Assembly: GCF_003933745.1 (NCBI RefSeq)
Contig: NZ_RSEB01000003.1
Span: forward strand, 310,001-374,000
DNA length: 64,000 bases
DNA from: Glycomyces terrestris
GTDB taxonomy: Bacteria > Actinomycetota > Actinomycetes > Mycobacteriales > Micromonosporaceae
Direction of reading: 5' to 3'
This document shows, one piece after another, positions 25,466 to 33,495 of the stretch. The position numbers were made by a program, and so were the translations under genes. Each line of letters opens with the position of its first letter. Position 1 is the stretch's first letter. The notes beneath the pieces were generated by a model, which worked only from the letters and a program-made list of their open reading frames with translations, searched no databases and was not told the origin of the DNA.

Positions 25466-26572
25466 TCACTCGCCCGTGGGCTCGAAGTGCACGGCCTCGG
25501 ACCGGACGCCGGAGGCGGCCAGGTGCTTCCTGGCCGACTCCACCATGCCGGGCGGGCCGCACACGTAGACGTCGGCGCCGGCGCAGCGGCCGTGCGCCAC
25601 GGCCAGCTCCGCGGGGGAGCCGATGCGGATGCCGGAGCCGAACATGTCCTCGTCGACGCACGGCACCAGGTCGAGCCAGTCGTACGCGGCCGCGAGGGCG
25701 CGCAGCTGGTCGAGGCAGTAGAGGCCCGCGGGGGTGCGCGAGCCCCAGTACAGGCTGGTCGGGCGGGGGGCGGCGGCCAGCTGCTCGACGAGCGCCTTCA
25801 TCGGGGCGACGCCGGTGCCGCCCGCGATCATGGCGACCGGGCCGCGGCCGGGGCGCAGGGTGAGCCCGGTGCCGGTGGCCGGGCCGACCCGGAGGGTGTC
25901 GCCGGGCCGGACGAGGGAGACGAGGGCGCTGGAGACCTCGCCGCCGTCGACGGCGCGGACGTGGAGGTCGAAGGTGCCGTCGGCGCGCGGGGCGTTCGCC
26001 GGCGTGTACTGGCGCCAGACCCGCGGCCGCAGGTTGGTGCACAGCGAGACGGACTGGCCGGGCAGGTAGTCGAGGCGGGTGCCGGGGGCGAGGGTGAGGA
26101 CGGCGGTCTCGAGGTCGCGGCGGTCGTGCGCGACGACCTCGGCGTCCCACCAGGCCGGGGTGTAGTGGGCGGCCGCGTCGGCGGCGTCGGCCATGGTCGC
26201 GGAGACGAGGCCGTACGCCTCGGCCCAGTCGGCGGCGATCGCCGGCGTCCAGTGCGGGCCGCTGAAGTGCTCGAGGGTGGCGAGCAGGGCCTCGCCGACG
26301 GCCGGGTAGTGGCCGCGCAGGGCCCCGAACTTGCGGTGGTCGCGGCCGAGCGCCTGGAGGGTGGGGACGACCTCGTCGATGGTGTCGACGTTGCTGACCA
26401 CGGCCCCGAGCGCGTTGACGAGCTTGTCGCGCTGCGCGGCCATGTTCATGGGGAACAGGTCGCGGGTCTCGGGGTGGGTGAGGAACAGCGTCGAGTAGAA
26501 GTACAGCGGGACCTGCTCGCCGTGGGCGGCGACCAGGCTCCAGTTCTTCTTCAACCGGTCGGCGTCGATCAT
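25466..26572 (-). CDS. hmp: Flavohaemoglobin (nitric oxide dioxygenase-like)
   Basis: 368 residues: an N-terminal globin domain (1-135) with the distal-side YFYSTLFLTHPETRDLFP and the proximal His in GRDHRKFGAL, then an FAD-binding barrel (RQYTPANAP, a variant of RxYS) and an NAD-binding module (MIAGGTGVAPMKAL, VYVCGPPGMVES). It oxidises NO to nitrate using NAD(P)H and O2, or acts as the reductase partner of the adjacent truncated globin. Second gene of the glbN operon, with 4 bp between the genes. Confidence 0.9.
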   Translation of the reverse strand: MIDADRLKKNWSLVAAHGEQVPLYFYSTLFLTHPETRDLFPMNMAAQRDKLVNALGAVVSNVDTIDEVVPTLQALGRDHRKFGALRGHYPAVGEALLATLEHFSGPHWTPAIAADWAEAYGLVSATMADAADAAAHYTPAWWDAEVVAHDRRDLETAVLTLAPGTRLDYLPGQSVSLCTNLRPRVWRQYTPANAPRADGTFDLHVRAVDGGEVSSALVSLVRPGDTLRVGPATGTGLTLRPGRGPVAMIAGGTGVAPMKALVEQLAAAPRPTSLYWGSRTPAGLYCLDQLRALAAAYDWLDLVPCVDEDMFGSGIRIGSPAELAVAHGRCAGADVYVCGPPGMVESARKHLAASGVRSEAVHFEPTGE

Positions 26573-26576
26573 GCGC

Positions 26577-26960
26577 CTAGTCGTCCGCCCCGATGACGTC
26601 GGGGGCGACGGACTCGAGGACCTGGCCGACGGTGTCGATGATGTCGCGCGGCACGTCGAGCTCCTCGAGGACCGCGGTGAGGTGGGCGCCGACGGCCTTG
26701 TACTGGCCGACGGAGATGTCCATGTGCCGGTGGGCCTCGGCGAGCTCGCGGCCCTCGTAGGCCTTGGGGCCGTCGAGGACCTGGGAGATCAGGGCGACCT
26801 GGTGGCGCTTGAGCTGCGCGAGGTCGGTGTCCGCGAAGAACCCGGCGAGCTCGTCGTCGGCGAGCAGGCGCCGGTAGAGGCGCTCGACGGCCTCGGTGAC
26901 CGCGGGCGCGCCGCCGATGCGGTCATACGCGGACATCGGTTGTGCTTCGGCTGCATTCAT
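26577..26960 (-). CDS. glbN: Group I truncated haemoglobin
   Basis: 127 residues, two-on-two globin. It begins with the family motif YDRIGGAPAVTEAVERLYRRLLADDELAGFF; the proximal His lies in ELAEAHRHMDISVGQY. TrHbN proteins dioxygenate NO and need a reductase, which the neighbouring flavohaemoglobin could supply. The start is the ATG at 26960; an internal ATG (MSAYDRIGG) is possible. The 217-bp leader is AT-richer than its surroundings, with TTAAAACATGAGG on the minus strand, but I cannot assign a repressor site. Confidence 0.9.
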   Translation of the reverse strand: MNAAEAQPMSAYDRIGGAPAVTEAVERLYRRLLADDELAGFFADTDLAQLKRHQVALISQVLDGPKAYEGRELAEAHRHMDISVGQYKAVGAHLTAVLEELDVPRDIIDTVGQVLESVAPDVIGADD

Positions 26961-27132
26961 AGTCAGTCATCCTCAAAGGTGATTTCCGATACGCGTCCGA
27001 AGCCTACCGACGATGCACCGCAAGGTCCATAGTGTTCCTCATGTTTTAACGGAACCGCTTGTTGCGATGGTAAATCGAATGCGCATCGTCACTGTCCGCA
27101 TGCGTGTCCGGCCATTCACGACGAGCGATGCG

Positions 27133-27171
27133 CCGCGGCGCCCGCCCCTGACCAGGGGGCGGGCGCCGCGG
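27133..27171 (-). terminator. Terminator of the MacAB-like operon
   Basis: 16-bp perfect stem (27133-27148 with 27156-27171) just after the permease stop on the minus strand; no T-tract. Confidence 0.8.
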
Positions 27172-27177
27172 CCGCCG

Positions 27178-28473
27178 CTACTGCGCCGTGAGCGCCTCCG
27201 TCGGCGACAGGCGCGAAGCCCGCACCGCCGGGTACAGGCCCGCGACCGCGCCGATGACGAGCGTCGCCGCCACGCCCCCGGCGCTCGCCCAGTACGGGAC
27301 GACCGCCGGCCACTCCCGCACCGCCGCGAACACCGCGGTCACCGCCGTCCCCAGCAGCACCCCGCCCACGCCCCCGAGGGCGCTCAGCAGCAGCGACTCC
27401 GCCAGGAACTGCACCCGGATCTGGCCCTTCGTCGCCCCCAGCGACCGCCGCAGCCCGATCTCGCTGCGCCGCTCCAGGACCGAGATGACCATCGTGTTCG
27501 CCACCCCGACCCCGCCGACGAGCAGCGCCACGCCGCCCAGGCCCAGCAGCATCCCCGTGAACGCCGTGTCCACCGCGTTCTTCGCCGCCAGCGCGTCCGA
27601 CGGGCGCGACACCTCGACCTCGTCGGGCGCCTCCGGGTTCGCCGTCCCGGCGAGCACGCTCGCGACCTCCTCCACGTACGCCTCCTCGGCGCGCGCGTAC
27701 ACCGTGGTCGGGTGCCCGTCGAAGCCGAGGTACGCGGCCGCGGCCTCCCAGCCGACCAGGACCGCGAGGTCGAGTTCGGGGGCGAGCGCGACGGGTTCGA
27801 GGATGCCGACGACGGTGAACCAGCGGCCGCCCACGTACACCTCGACGCCCTCGCCGACCGAGGAGATGCCGAGCTGCTCGGCCGCGGAGGCGCCGAGGAC
27901 GACGGCCGGGTAGCGGGCGGTCGCCGCGTTCAGCCAGGCGCCGTGGGCGAGGTCGCCGCCCACGGTCTCCAGGAGGTCGAGCTCGGCGGCGAGCACGTTC
28001 ATGCCGCCCGAGCGGCCCTCGGGGATGTGGTCGGAGCGGTACACGTTCGTGTCGGGGACGGCGCCGGTCGCGGCCACCGTGTAGACGGGCGCGATCCGGT
28101 CGACCATCGCGGTCGCCTCGAACGGCAGGACGCCCTCCTCGCCGGACAGCATCGACGTGCCCGGCTGCACCGTGAGGAGGTTGGTGCCGAGGGCGGCGAG
28201 CTGCCGGTCGAGCTCGGCGCGGCTGGAGGAGGAGATGCCGACGACGCTGATCATGGCGGCGATGCCGATCGCGATGCCGAGCGCGGAGAGCCAGGCGCGC
28301 AGGGGCCGGGTGCGCAGGCCGGTGGCGCCGACGCGGAGGACGTCGCCGGCGTGCATGCGGGCGGGCCGCAACGGCCGGGCGTCCGGCGCGGGGGACGCCG
28401 CGGGCGGGGGCCCGCCGGGCGGCGGCGGGGCGCCGGGCGGCGGACCCCCTGTTCCCGTTGCAGCCGTTGCCAT
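27178..28473 (-). CDS. ABC transporter permease, MacB/FtsX type
   Basis: 431 residues. After a Gly/Pro-rich start, helix 1 (LSALGIAIGIAAMISVVGIS) leads into a large MacB_PCD extracytoplasmic domain, then three C-terminal helices of the FtsX domain (LLGLGGVALLVGGVGVANTM with ERRSEIGLRRSLGATKGQI). It probably works with the ATPase encoded immediately upstream to export peptides, lipids or antibiotics from the outer leaflet. Last gene of a four-gene operon; no gap to the ATPase stop. Confidence 0.9.
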   Translation of the reverse strand: MATAATGTGGPPPGAPPPPGGPPPAASPAPDARPLRPARMHAGDVLRVGATGLRTRPLRAWLSALGIAIGIAAMISVVGISSSSRAELDRQLAALGTNLLTVQPGTSMLSGEEGVLPFEATAMVDRIAPVYTVAATGAVPDTNVYRSDHIPEGRSGGMNVLAAELDLLETVGGDLAHGAWLNAATARYPAVVLGASAAEQLGISSVGEGVEVYVGGRWFTVVGILEPVALAPELDLAVLVGWEAAAAYLGFDGHPTTVYARAEEAYVEEVASVLAGTANPEAPDEVEVSRPSDALAAKNAVDTAFTGMLLGLGGVALLVGGVGVANTMVISVLERRSEIGLRRSLGATKGQIRVQFLAESLLLSALGGVGGVLLGTAVTAVFAAVREWPAVVPYWASAGGVAATLVIGAVAGLYPAVRASRLSPTEALTAQ

Positions 28474-29178
28474 TCAGACCACCTCCCCGTCGCGCATGGC
28501 GACCTGGCGGGGCAGGGAGCGGGCGATGTCCTGGTCGTGGGTGATGACCACGACGGTGGTGCCGGCCTCGTGCAGTTCGTGCAGGAGCGCCATGACGCCG
28601 GCCCCGGAGACCGAGTCGAGGTTGCCGGTGGGCTCGTCGGCGAGGAGGACGGCCGGTTCGCCCACGATGGCGCGGGCGACCGCGACGCGCTGGCGCTCGC
28701 CGCCGGAGAGCTCGTTGGGGAGGTGGTCGAGGCGGTGGCCGAGGCCGACGCGGTCGAGGGCCGCGGCGGCGCGGGCGCGCCGTTCGGGGCCGCGCCGGCC
28801 GGAGTAGAGCAGGCCGTCGGCGACGTTGTCGAGGACCTGCTGGCCGACCGCGAGGTGGAACTGCTGGAAGACGAACCCGATCCTGGTGGCGCGCAGGGCC
28901 GAGAGCTGCTTGTCGCGCAGGCGCGCGACGTCGAAGCCGTCGATGCGGACGGTGCCCTCGCTGGGCCGGTCGAGGGTCCCGATGAGGTGGAGCATCGTGG
29001 ACTTGCCCGAGCCGGAGGGGCCGACGATCGCGCACATCTCGCCGGCGTCGATCCGCAGGGTGACGCCGCGGAGGGCCCGGACGCCGCCGGGGTAGGTCTT
29101 CGAGACGTCCTCGAGTTCGACGACCGGCCGGGGGCCCGTCCGCGGCGGGTCGGTGCGGGGCTCGGCGAGGACGGTCAT
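28474..29178 (-). CDS. ABC transporter ATP-binding protein, MacB/LolD type
   Basis: 234 residues with intact motifs: Walker [12 protein letters not shown]-loop [18 protein letters not shown], signature [15 protein letters not shown], Walker [13 protein letters not shown]-loop VITHDQDIA. This contrasts with the degenerate paralogue at 1401-2114. Its ATG overlaps the adaptor stop by 4 nt (ATGA) and its stop abuts the permease start, so the genes are coupled. Confidence 0.92.
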   Translation of the reverse strand: MTVLAEPRTDPPRTGPRPVVELEDVSKTYPGGVRALRGVTLRIDAGEMCAIVGPSGSGKSTMLHLIGTLDRPSEGTVRIDGFDVARLRDKQLSALRATRIGFVFQQFHLAVGQQVLDNVADGLLYSGRRGPERRARAAAALDRVGLGHRLDHLPNELSGGERQRVAVARAIVGEPAVLLADEPTGNLDSVSGAGVMALLHELHEAGTTVVVITHDQDIARSLPRQVAMRDGEVV

Positions 29179-30269
29179 GAGGGCACCACCACGGACTGGC
29201 CCGCTTCGAGGCCCTCGCCGCTGATCTCGACGTAGCCGTCGGCGAAGAGGCCGGTGTCGACCGCGACGACCTCGGTGGCGTCGCCGTCGACGAGTTCGAC
29301 GCCGTAGCCGCCTTCGGCGAGGCCGAGGAGGGCCTCGACGGGGACGGCGAGGACGTCGGCGGCGCTGTCGCCGGCGAAGCCGACGTCCACACTGGCCTGG
29401 TCGAGGCTGTCGAACACGGCGGCGTCGTCGGCGGCGACGGTGACCTCGAGGTAGGTGGTGGTCTCGGTGTCGCCGCCCTGGCCGGTGTCCTCGGAGACGG
29501 CGGTCTCGGAGCCGGTGACGGTGCCGGTCGCCTCGGTGCCGTCGGGGAGGGTGATGGTGACGGGGTCGCCGACGACCACGAGCTCCTGGTAGTCGAGTTC
29601 GACCTCGACGGTGACGACCTTGTCGAGGCCGGTGTAGGTGAGGACGGCGCCGCCGGCGGCCTGCGCGTTCGCGCCGAGCTGGACGTCGACGGTGTCGACG
29701 CGGACCGCGGCGGGCGTGAACACGACCCGGCCGAGCTCGACCGCGCCGGTCTCCTCGAGGCCGAGGTCGTCCTGCCACTCCTCGACGGCCGCGGCGGTCG
29801 CGTCGGTGTACTCGTCGTCGACGGTGAACCCGTCGTAGCCGAGGGCCGCGAGGTTCTCCTCGAACTGCTCGACGTCGGCGCCCTCGGTGCCGGCCGCGAG
29901 GGGCCGGTACGCGGGGAGCGCGCCGTACATGAGGATCACGGGCGTGTCGTCGACGTCGTAGAGGACGTCGCCGCGTTCGAGGACGTCGCCCGCGGCCGGC
30001 AGGCCGGTGATCGTGCCGTTGAGGAGGCAACCGAGGTCGAGGGCGTCGCCGTAGCCGAGGTCGCCGGCGACGGACACGGTCTCGGTGAGCGTCGTCTGCC
30101 GGATCTCGGCGGTCGCGGGGGTCTCCGCGGTGGCCTCGGCCTCGGATTCCCGGAAGTACGAGCGGAGGTCGACGCCGAGGGCGGCGGCGACGGCGCCCGC
30201 GGCGGCCAGCGCGATGGCGGCGCCGGCGACGGCCTTCCCGGCGCGGCCCTTGCCGCGGCGGCGCGCCAT
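29175..30269 (-). CDS. Membrane-fusion/adaptor protein with peptidoglycan-binding domain
   Basis: 364 residues. A basic N-terminus and one transmembrane helix ([20 protein letters not shown]) are followed by an RND/MacA-like adaptor ([17 protein letters not shown], then a beta-barrel with [19 protein letters not shown]). Inserted near residues 130-180 is a PG_binding_1-like helical repeat ([31 protein letters not shown]). This build is typical of Gram-positive MacA-type adaptors that reach into the cell wall. ATG shares a base with the lipoprotein stop (TGATG). Confidence 0.85.
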   Translation of the reverse strand: MARRRGKGRAGKAVAGAAIALAAAGAVAAALGVDLRSYFRESEAEATAETPATAEIRQTTLTETVSVAGDLGYGDALDLGCLLNGTITGLPAAGDVLERGDVLYDVDDTPVILMYGALPAYRPLAAGTEGADVEQFEENLAALGYDGFTVDDEYTDATAAAVEEWQDDLGLEETGAVELGRVVFTPAAVRVDTVDVQLGANAQAAGGAVLTYTGLDKVVTVEVELDYQELVVVGDPVTITLPDGTEATGTVTGSETAVSEDTGQGGDTETTTYLEVTVAADDAAVFDSLDQASVDVGFAGDSAADVLAVPVEALLGLAEGGYGVELVDGDATEVVAVDTGLFADGYVEISGEGLEAGQSVVVPS

Positions 30270-30841
30270 CACTCGTCCTCGCTGTCGTTCTGGGGCCCGC
30301 CGGGGCCCTGGGGCGCGAGGTCCTGGCAGGCCTCCTGGGCGGCCTGCATCTCCTCGCCCTGGGGGTCGACGCCGAGTTCGTCGCTGTTCATCATGATGCC
30401 GCCGTTGGGTTCGGGGTCGGGGAAGCCGGGGACGCCGTTCTCGCGCATGCACTCGGAGTACGCCAGGAGCGCCTCGTACACCTCGGGGTCGAGGTCCTCG
30501 CCGCCGTTGGGCTGGGGGCGCTGGTCCTCGCAGGCCTCTTCGGCGGCCTTGAACTCCTCGGACTCGGGGTCGACGTCCTCGTTCAGGCCGAGGCTGATGC
30601 CGCCGCCCTCGTTCTGCTCGGGGTCGGGGAACTCGGGGACGCCGTTGTCGCGCATGCACTCGGAGTAGGCGAGGGCCTGCTCGAAGGCGTCTTCGCTGCC
30701 GGCGTCGTCGCCGCCGGTGTCCTCGGAGGCGGTCGCGTCGCCGTCGACGGAGGCCACGCCCCCGTCGCCGCCGTCGTCGCCGCACGCGGCGGCGGAGAGG
30801 GCCGCGAGGCCCAGGAGGAGTGCGATCAGGTATCGCCTCAT
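30269..30841 (-). CDS. Lipoprotein with duplicated Cys motif
   Basis: 190 residues. The signal peptide ends in the lipobox LSAAACGDD. The mature part contains two copies of a unit of about 60 residues, each with AYSECMR(D/E)NGVP(E/G)FPDPE and a later EAC(E/Q)D cysteine, so each copy can make one disulphide. It is exported and membrane-anchored; no enzymatic motif. As first gene of the MacAB-like operon, divergent from the response regulator, it may sense or bind the exported compound. Function is inferred from context only. Confidence 0.8.
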   Translation of the reverse strand: MRRYLIALLLGLAALSAAACGDDGGDGGVASVDGDATASEDTGGDDAGSEDAFEQALAYSECMRDNGVPEFPDPEQNEGGGISLGLNEDVDPESEEFKAAEEACEDQRPQPNGGEDLDPEVYEALLAYSECMRENGVPGFPDPEPNGGIMMNSDELGVDPQGEEMQAAQEACQDLAPQGPGGPQNDSEDE

Positions 30842-30979
30842 GGTGTTCGCCTTTCGCTGTTGGCGCGGCCGGGGGCCGGTTCGCCCCGGCCGCGCCGCCA
30901 GTACACCGCCCGGGGCGTTGCGCGGCCGTCATCCGGAACGGCAATGCCGCGGCAACACCGGGCGGGCGAAGATGGGGGC

Positions 30980-31636
30980 ATGAGGATCCTGGTGGTCGAG
31001 GACGAGCCGCTGCTCGCGGACGCGGTCGCGGAGTGGCTGCGCGGCGACGCGCACGCGGTGGACGTCGCACTCGACGGCGGCGCGGCCCTGGAGCGGGTCG
31101 GCGTGAACGACTACGACGTGGTGGTCCTGGACCGGGACCTGCCGGTCGTGCACGGCGACCAGGTGTGCCGGGAGATCGCGGCGGCCGGCGGGGGGACGCG
31201 GGTGCTCATGCTGACCGCGGCCGCCGACGTCGACGACCGGGTCGCCGGGCTGTCGCTGGGCGCCGACGACTACCTGCCGAAGCCGTTCGCGTTCCGGGAG
31301 CTCGCCGCCCGCGTCTCGGCCCTGGGCCGGCGGGCCCGGCCCGCCGCACCGCCGGTCCTGGAGCGGGCCGGGATCACCCTCGACGTCCACCTGCACCAGG
31401 TGTTCCGCGACGGCCGGTACATCCCGTTGTCCCGCAAGGAGTTCGCAGTCCTGGCCGAGCTCCTGCGGGCCGAGGGCGCGCCGGTGTCGGCCGAGCAGCT
31501 GCTGGAGAAGGCGTGGGACGAGCACACCGACCCGTTCACGCAGGCGGTGCGGATGACGATCCTGAAGCTGCGCCGCAAGCTCGGGGACCCGCCCGTGGTC
31601 CTCACCGAACCTGGAGTGGGGTACCGGATCCGATGA
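30980..31636 (+). CDS. Two-component response regulator, OmpR family
   Basis: 218 residues. The receiver domain has the acidic pocket EDE (residues 7-9), the phosphoacceptor Asp in VVVLDRDLP, Thr in MLTAAADV and Lys in YLPKPF. A winged-helix Trans_reg_C domain follows (LSRKEFAVLAELLRAEG, VRMTILKLRRKLG). Start ATG after GGGGG. Overlaps the kinase gene by 4 bp. It probably controls the divergent efflux/lipoprotein operon. Confidence 0.93.
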   Translation: MRILVVEDEPLLADAVAEWLRGDAHAVDVALDGGAALERVGVNDYDVVVLDRDLPVVHGDQVCREIAAAGGGTRVLMLTAAADVDDRVAGLSLGADDYLPKPFAFRELAARVSALGRRARPAAPPVLERAGITLDVHLHQVFRDGRYIPLSRKEFAVLAELLRAEGAPVSAEQLLEKAWDEHTDPFTQAVRMTILKLRRKLGDPPVVLTEPGVGYRIR

Positions 31637-32793
31637 GGCTCACACTGCGCGCGCGCCTGACCCTGGTGTACGGCGGCCTGTTCGTCGTCGCCGGCGTCCT
31701 CCTGCTGCTCCTGACGTACAGCCTGGTGCGCGAGCACCTGCCCGAGCCGGGCGAGGCCCGCACCACGATCACGGGCTACTCGTCGACGGACATCCCGCTG
31801 CCGGAGCCGGGCCAGGACCCGGAGCGGTACGCGCAGGACGTGAAGTTCGTGGTCGCCGGGGAGGTCTGGGAGGACGCCCTGTACGTGATCGCCACCCAGG
31901 GCGGGCTCTCGCTCGCGCTGGTCGGCCTCGCGACGGTGGCGCTCGGCTGGTTCGTCGCGGGCCGGATGCTCCGGCCGCTGACGCAGATCACGGACACGGC
32001 CGCGCGCATCGCGGAGGCCCCCGCGGCCGGGCAGGGCCTGCACGAGCGCATCCGCGTCGAGGGCCCGCAGGACGAGCTGCGGGAGCTCGCGGAGACGTTC
32101 AACCGGATGCTCGAGCGCCTCGACCACTCCTTCGACGGCCAGCGCTCGTTCCTGTCCAACGCCTCCCACGAGCTGCGCACCCCGCTGACGGTGACGCGCG
32201 CGCTCCTGGAGGTCGCGGTCAACCGGCAGGGCGCCTCGGCGGACACGCGGCAGCTCGGCGAGACGCTCCTGGAGGTGAACGCCCGCCACGAGCGCCTCAT
32301 CGACGGCCTGCTGCTGCTCATGCGCTCCGACCGGGAGCTGGGCGAGCGCTCCTACGTCGACCTCGCGGACATCGCCGAGCACGTCGCGGCCCAGACGCCC
32401 GCGCCCGGCGTCGCGGTCGCCACCTCCTGCGGGGAGGCGCCGGTCCGAGGCGAGCCGGTCCTGCTCGAGCGCCTGGTCCAGAACCTGGTCGAGAACGCCG
32501 TCCGCTACAACGCGCCCGAGGACGGCTGGGTCGAGGTCGCCACCCGCACCGAGGACGGCCGCGCGGTCCTGGAGGTGTCGAACTCCGGCCCGGTCATCCC
32601 CGCGTTCGAGGCCCCGGGCCTGTTCGAGCCGTTCCGCCGCCTCGGCACCGAGCGCCTCGCCACCGCTTCGAAGGGCGCCGGCCTCGGCCTCTCGATCGTC
32701 CGCGCCGTCGCCCAGGCCCACGGCGGCGAAGCGACCGCGGTCCCCCGCCCCGAGGGCGGCCTCACGGTCACCGTCACCCTCCCGGCGGCCTGA
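31633..32793 (+). CDS. Sensor histidine kinase
   Basis: 386 residues. Two membrane helices (LVYGGLFVVAGVLLLLLTYS and LSLALVGLATVALGWFVAG) frame a short extracytoplasmic sensor of about 65 residues. Then come HAMP, HisKA with the H-box FLSNASHELRTPL, and HATPase_c with the N-box LVQNLVENAVRYNAP and G-box KGAGLGLSIVRAV. It is the partner of the upstream regulator (ATGA overlap). Confidence 0.92.
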   Translation: MRLTLRARLTLVYGGLFVVAGVLLLLLTYSLVREHLPEPGEARTTITGYSSTDIPLPEPGQDPERYAQDVKFVVAGEVWEDALYVIATQGGLSLALVGLATVALGWFVAGRMLRPLTQITDTAARIAEAPAAGQGLHERIRVEGPQDELRELAETFNRMLERLDHSFDGQRSFLSNASHELRTPLTVTRALLEVAVNRQGASADTRQLGETLLEVNARHERLIDGLLLLMRSDRELGERSYVDLADIAEHVAAQTPAPGVAVATSCGEAPVRGEPVLLERLVQNLVENAVRYNAPEDGWVEVATRTEDGRAVLEVSNSGPVIPAFEAPGLFEPFRRLGTERLATASKGAGLGLSIVRAVAQAHGGEATAVPRPEGGLTVTVTLPAA

Positions 32794-32805
32794 CCCTGGA
32801 AACGC

Positions 32806-32835
32806 GGAAGACCCCGGCTTGCGCCGGGGTCTTCC
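32806..32835. terminator. Bidirectional terminator hairpin
   Basis: 13-bp perfect stem (32806-32818 with 32823-32835), loop TTGC, between the kinase gene and the opposing tRNA-Thr. Confidence 0.85.
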
Positions 32836-32843
32836 TGCTGTCG

Positions 32844-32916
32844 AGCCGCCTGTCGGAATCGAACCGACGACCTTGTTATTACGAGTAACACGCTCTGCCG
32901 ACTGAGCTAAGGCGGC
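32844..32916 (-). tRNA. tRNA-Thr(CGU)
   Basis: Complete cloverleaf on the minus strand: acceptor GCCGCCU/AGGCGGC, D-loop AGCTCAGTCGGCAGAGC, anticodon loop ACTCGTAAT with CGT, T-arm GTCGGTTCGATTCCGAC. No CCA encoded. Confidence 0.95.
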
Positions 32917-32921
32917 TGGGT

Positions 32922-33002
32922 CTCCCACGCACCCGACAGAGCCCGCTTATCCTTGCTGCCTTCCGGCCCTGGGGAGGTTCACGCGATGACGCCGCATGGG
33001 AG
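32922..33002 (-). ncRNA. ffs: Bacterial small SRP RNA (4.5S)
   Basis: The minus strand carries the SRP domain IV signature, GGCCGGAAGGCAGCAAGG with its GGAA tetraloop, and 9-bp closing ends (CTCCCATGC with GCGTGGGAG). It is about 81 nt, the short form without an Alu domain, as in most actinomycetes. It is the RNA of the signal recognition particle. Exact ends are inferred from the closing stem. Confidence 0.92.
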
Positions 33003-33132
33003 ACGGGCGAAAGTCTACCGCATCCGCCTCTCCGCGCCGAACGGGGAGCGCCCGCAGCGGTCCCGGTGCAACGCAGGTCACCTCGATCAACCCGGTTGGA
33101 GCGCGTTCGGGGCGTCGGGTAAGGTACTCGGC

Positions 33133-33220
33133 GGAGGATTCGCATAGTGGCCTAGTGCGCACGCTTGGAAAGCGTGTTGAGTGAAAGCTCTCAGGGGTTC
33201 GAATCCCCTATCCTCCGCCA
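33133..33220 (+). tRNA. tRNA-Ser(GGA)
   Basis: Long-variable-arm tRNA with acceptor GGAGGAT/ATCCTCC, anticodon loop CTTGGAAAG (GGA), variable arm TGAGTGAAAGCTCTCA, T-arm GGGGTTCGAATCCCC, and encoded CCA at 33218-33220. Confidence 0.96.
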
Positions 33221-33223
33221 CTC

Positions 33224-33252
33224 GCCGGGTTTTCGAACCCGGCTTTTTCTTT
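33224..33252 (+). terminator. Rho-independent terminator of tRNA-Ser
   Basis: GCCGGGTT-TTCG-AACCCGGC followed by TTTTTCTTT, a textbook intrinsic terminator immediately after the CCA. Confidence 0.93.
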
Positions 33253-33445
33253 GCCTCGGATCTCGCTGGCGGAAGCGCTGGCCGGAACCGGCCGCTTGAA
33301 AGCCCCCGCTGCGACCGCCGGCGAACCGGGCCTGCCGCGCGCCCAAGCCCCCCGGGAACATCCTGCTGGACGCGGTAGTGGTGCGCCTGCTGCGTATCGC
33401 AGCCGGGACTCGGTCGCATCGACCCACCCGGCCGGGCATACGCGG

Positions 33446-33477
33446 AGCGGGGCGGGACCGTTGGGTCCCGCCCCGCT
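33446..33477 (-). terminator. Terminator of clpC
   Basis: 14-bp perfect stem (33446-33459 with 33464-33477), loop GTTG, just past the clpC stop on the minus strand. Confidence 0.8.
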
Positions 33478-33495
33478 TGCGCTGCCTGTCGGCGC

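Noticed and set aside
26961..27130. NsrR-type NO-responsive operator before glbN
   Set aside because: The leader is AT-rich and the context is right, but I found no inverted repeat that fits the known motif.
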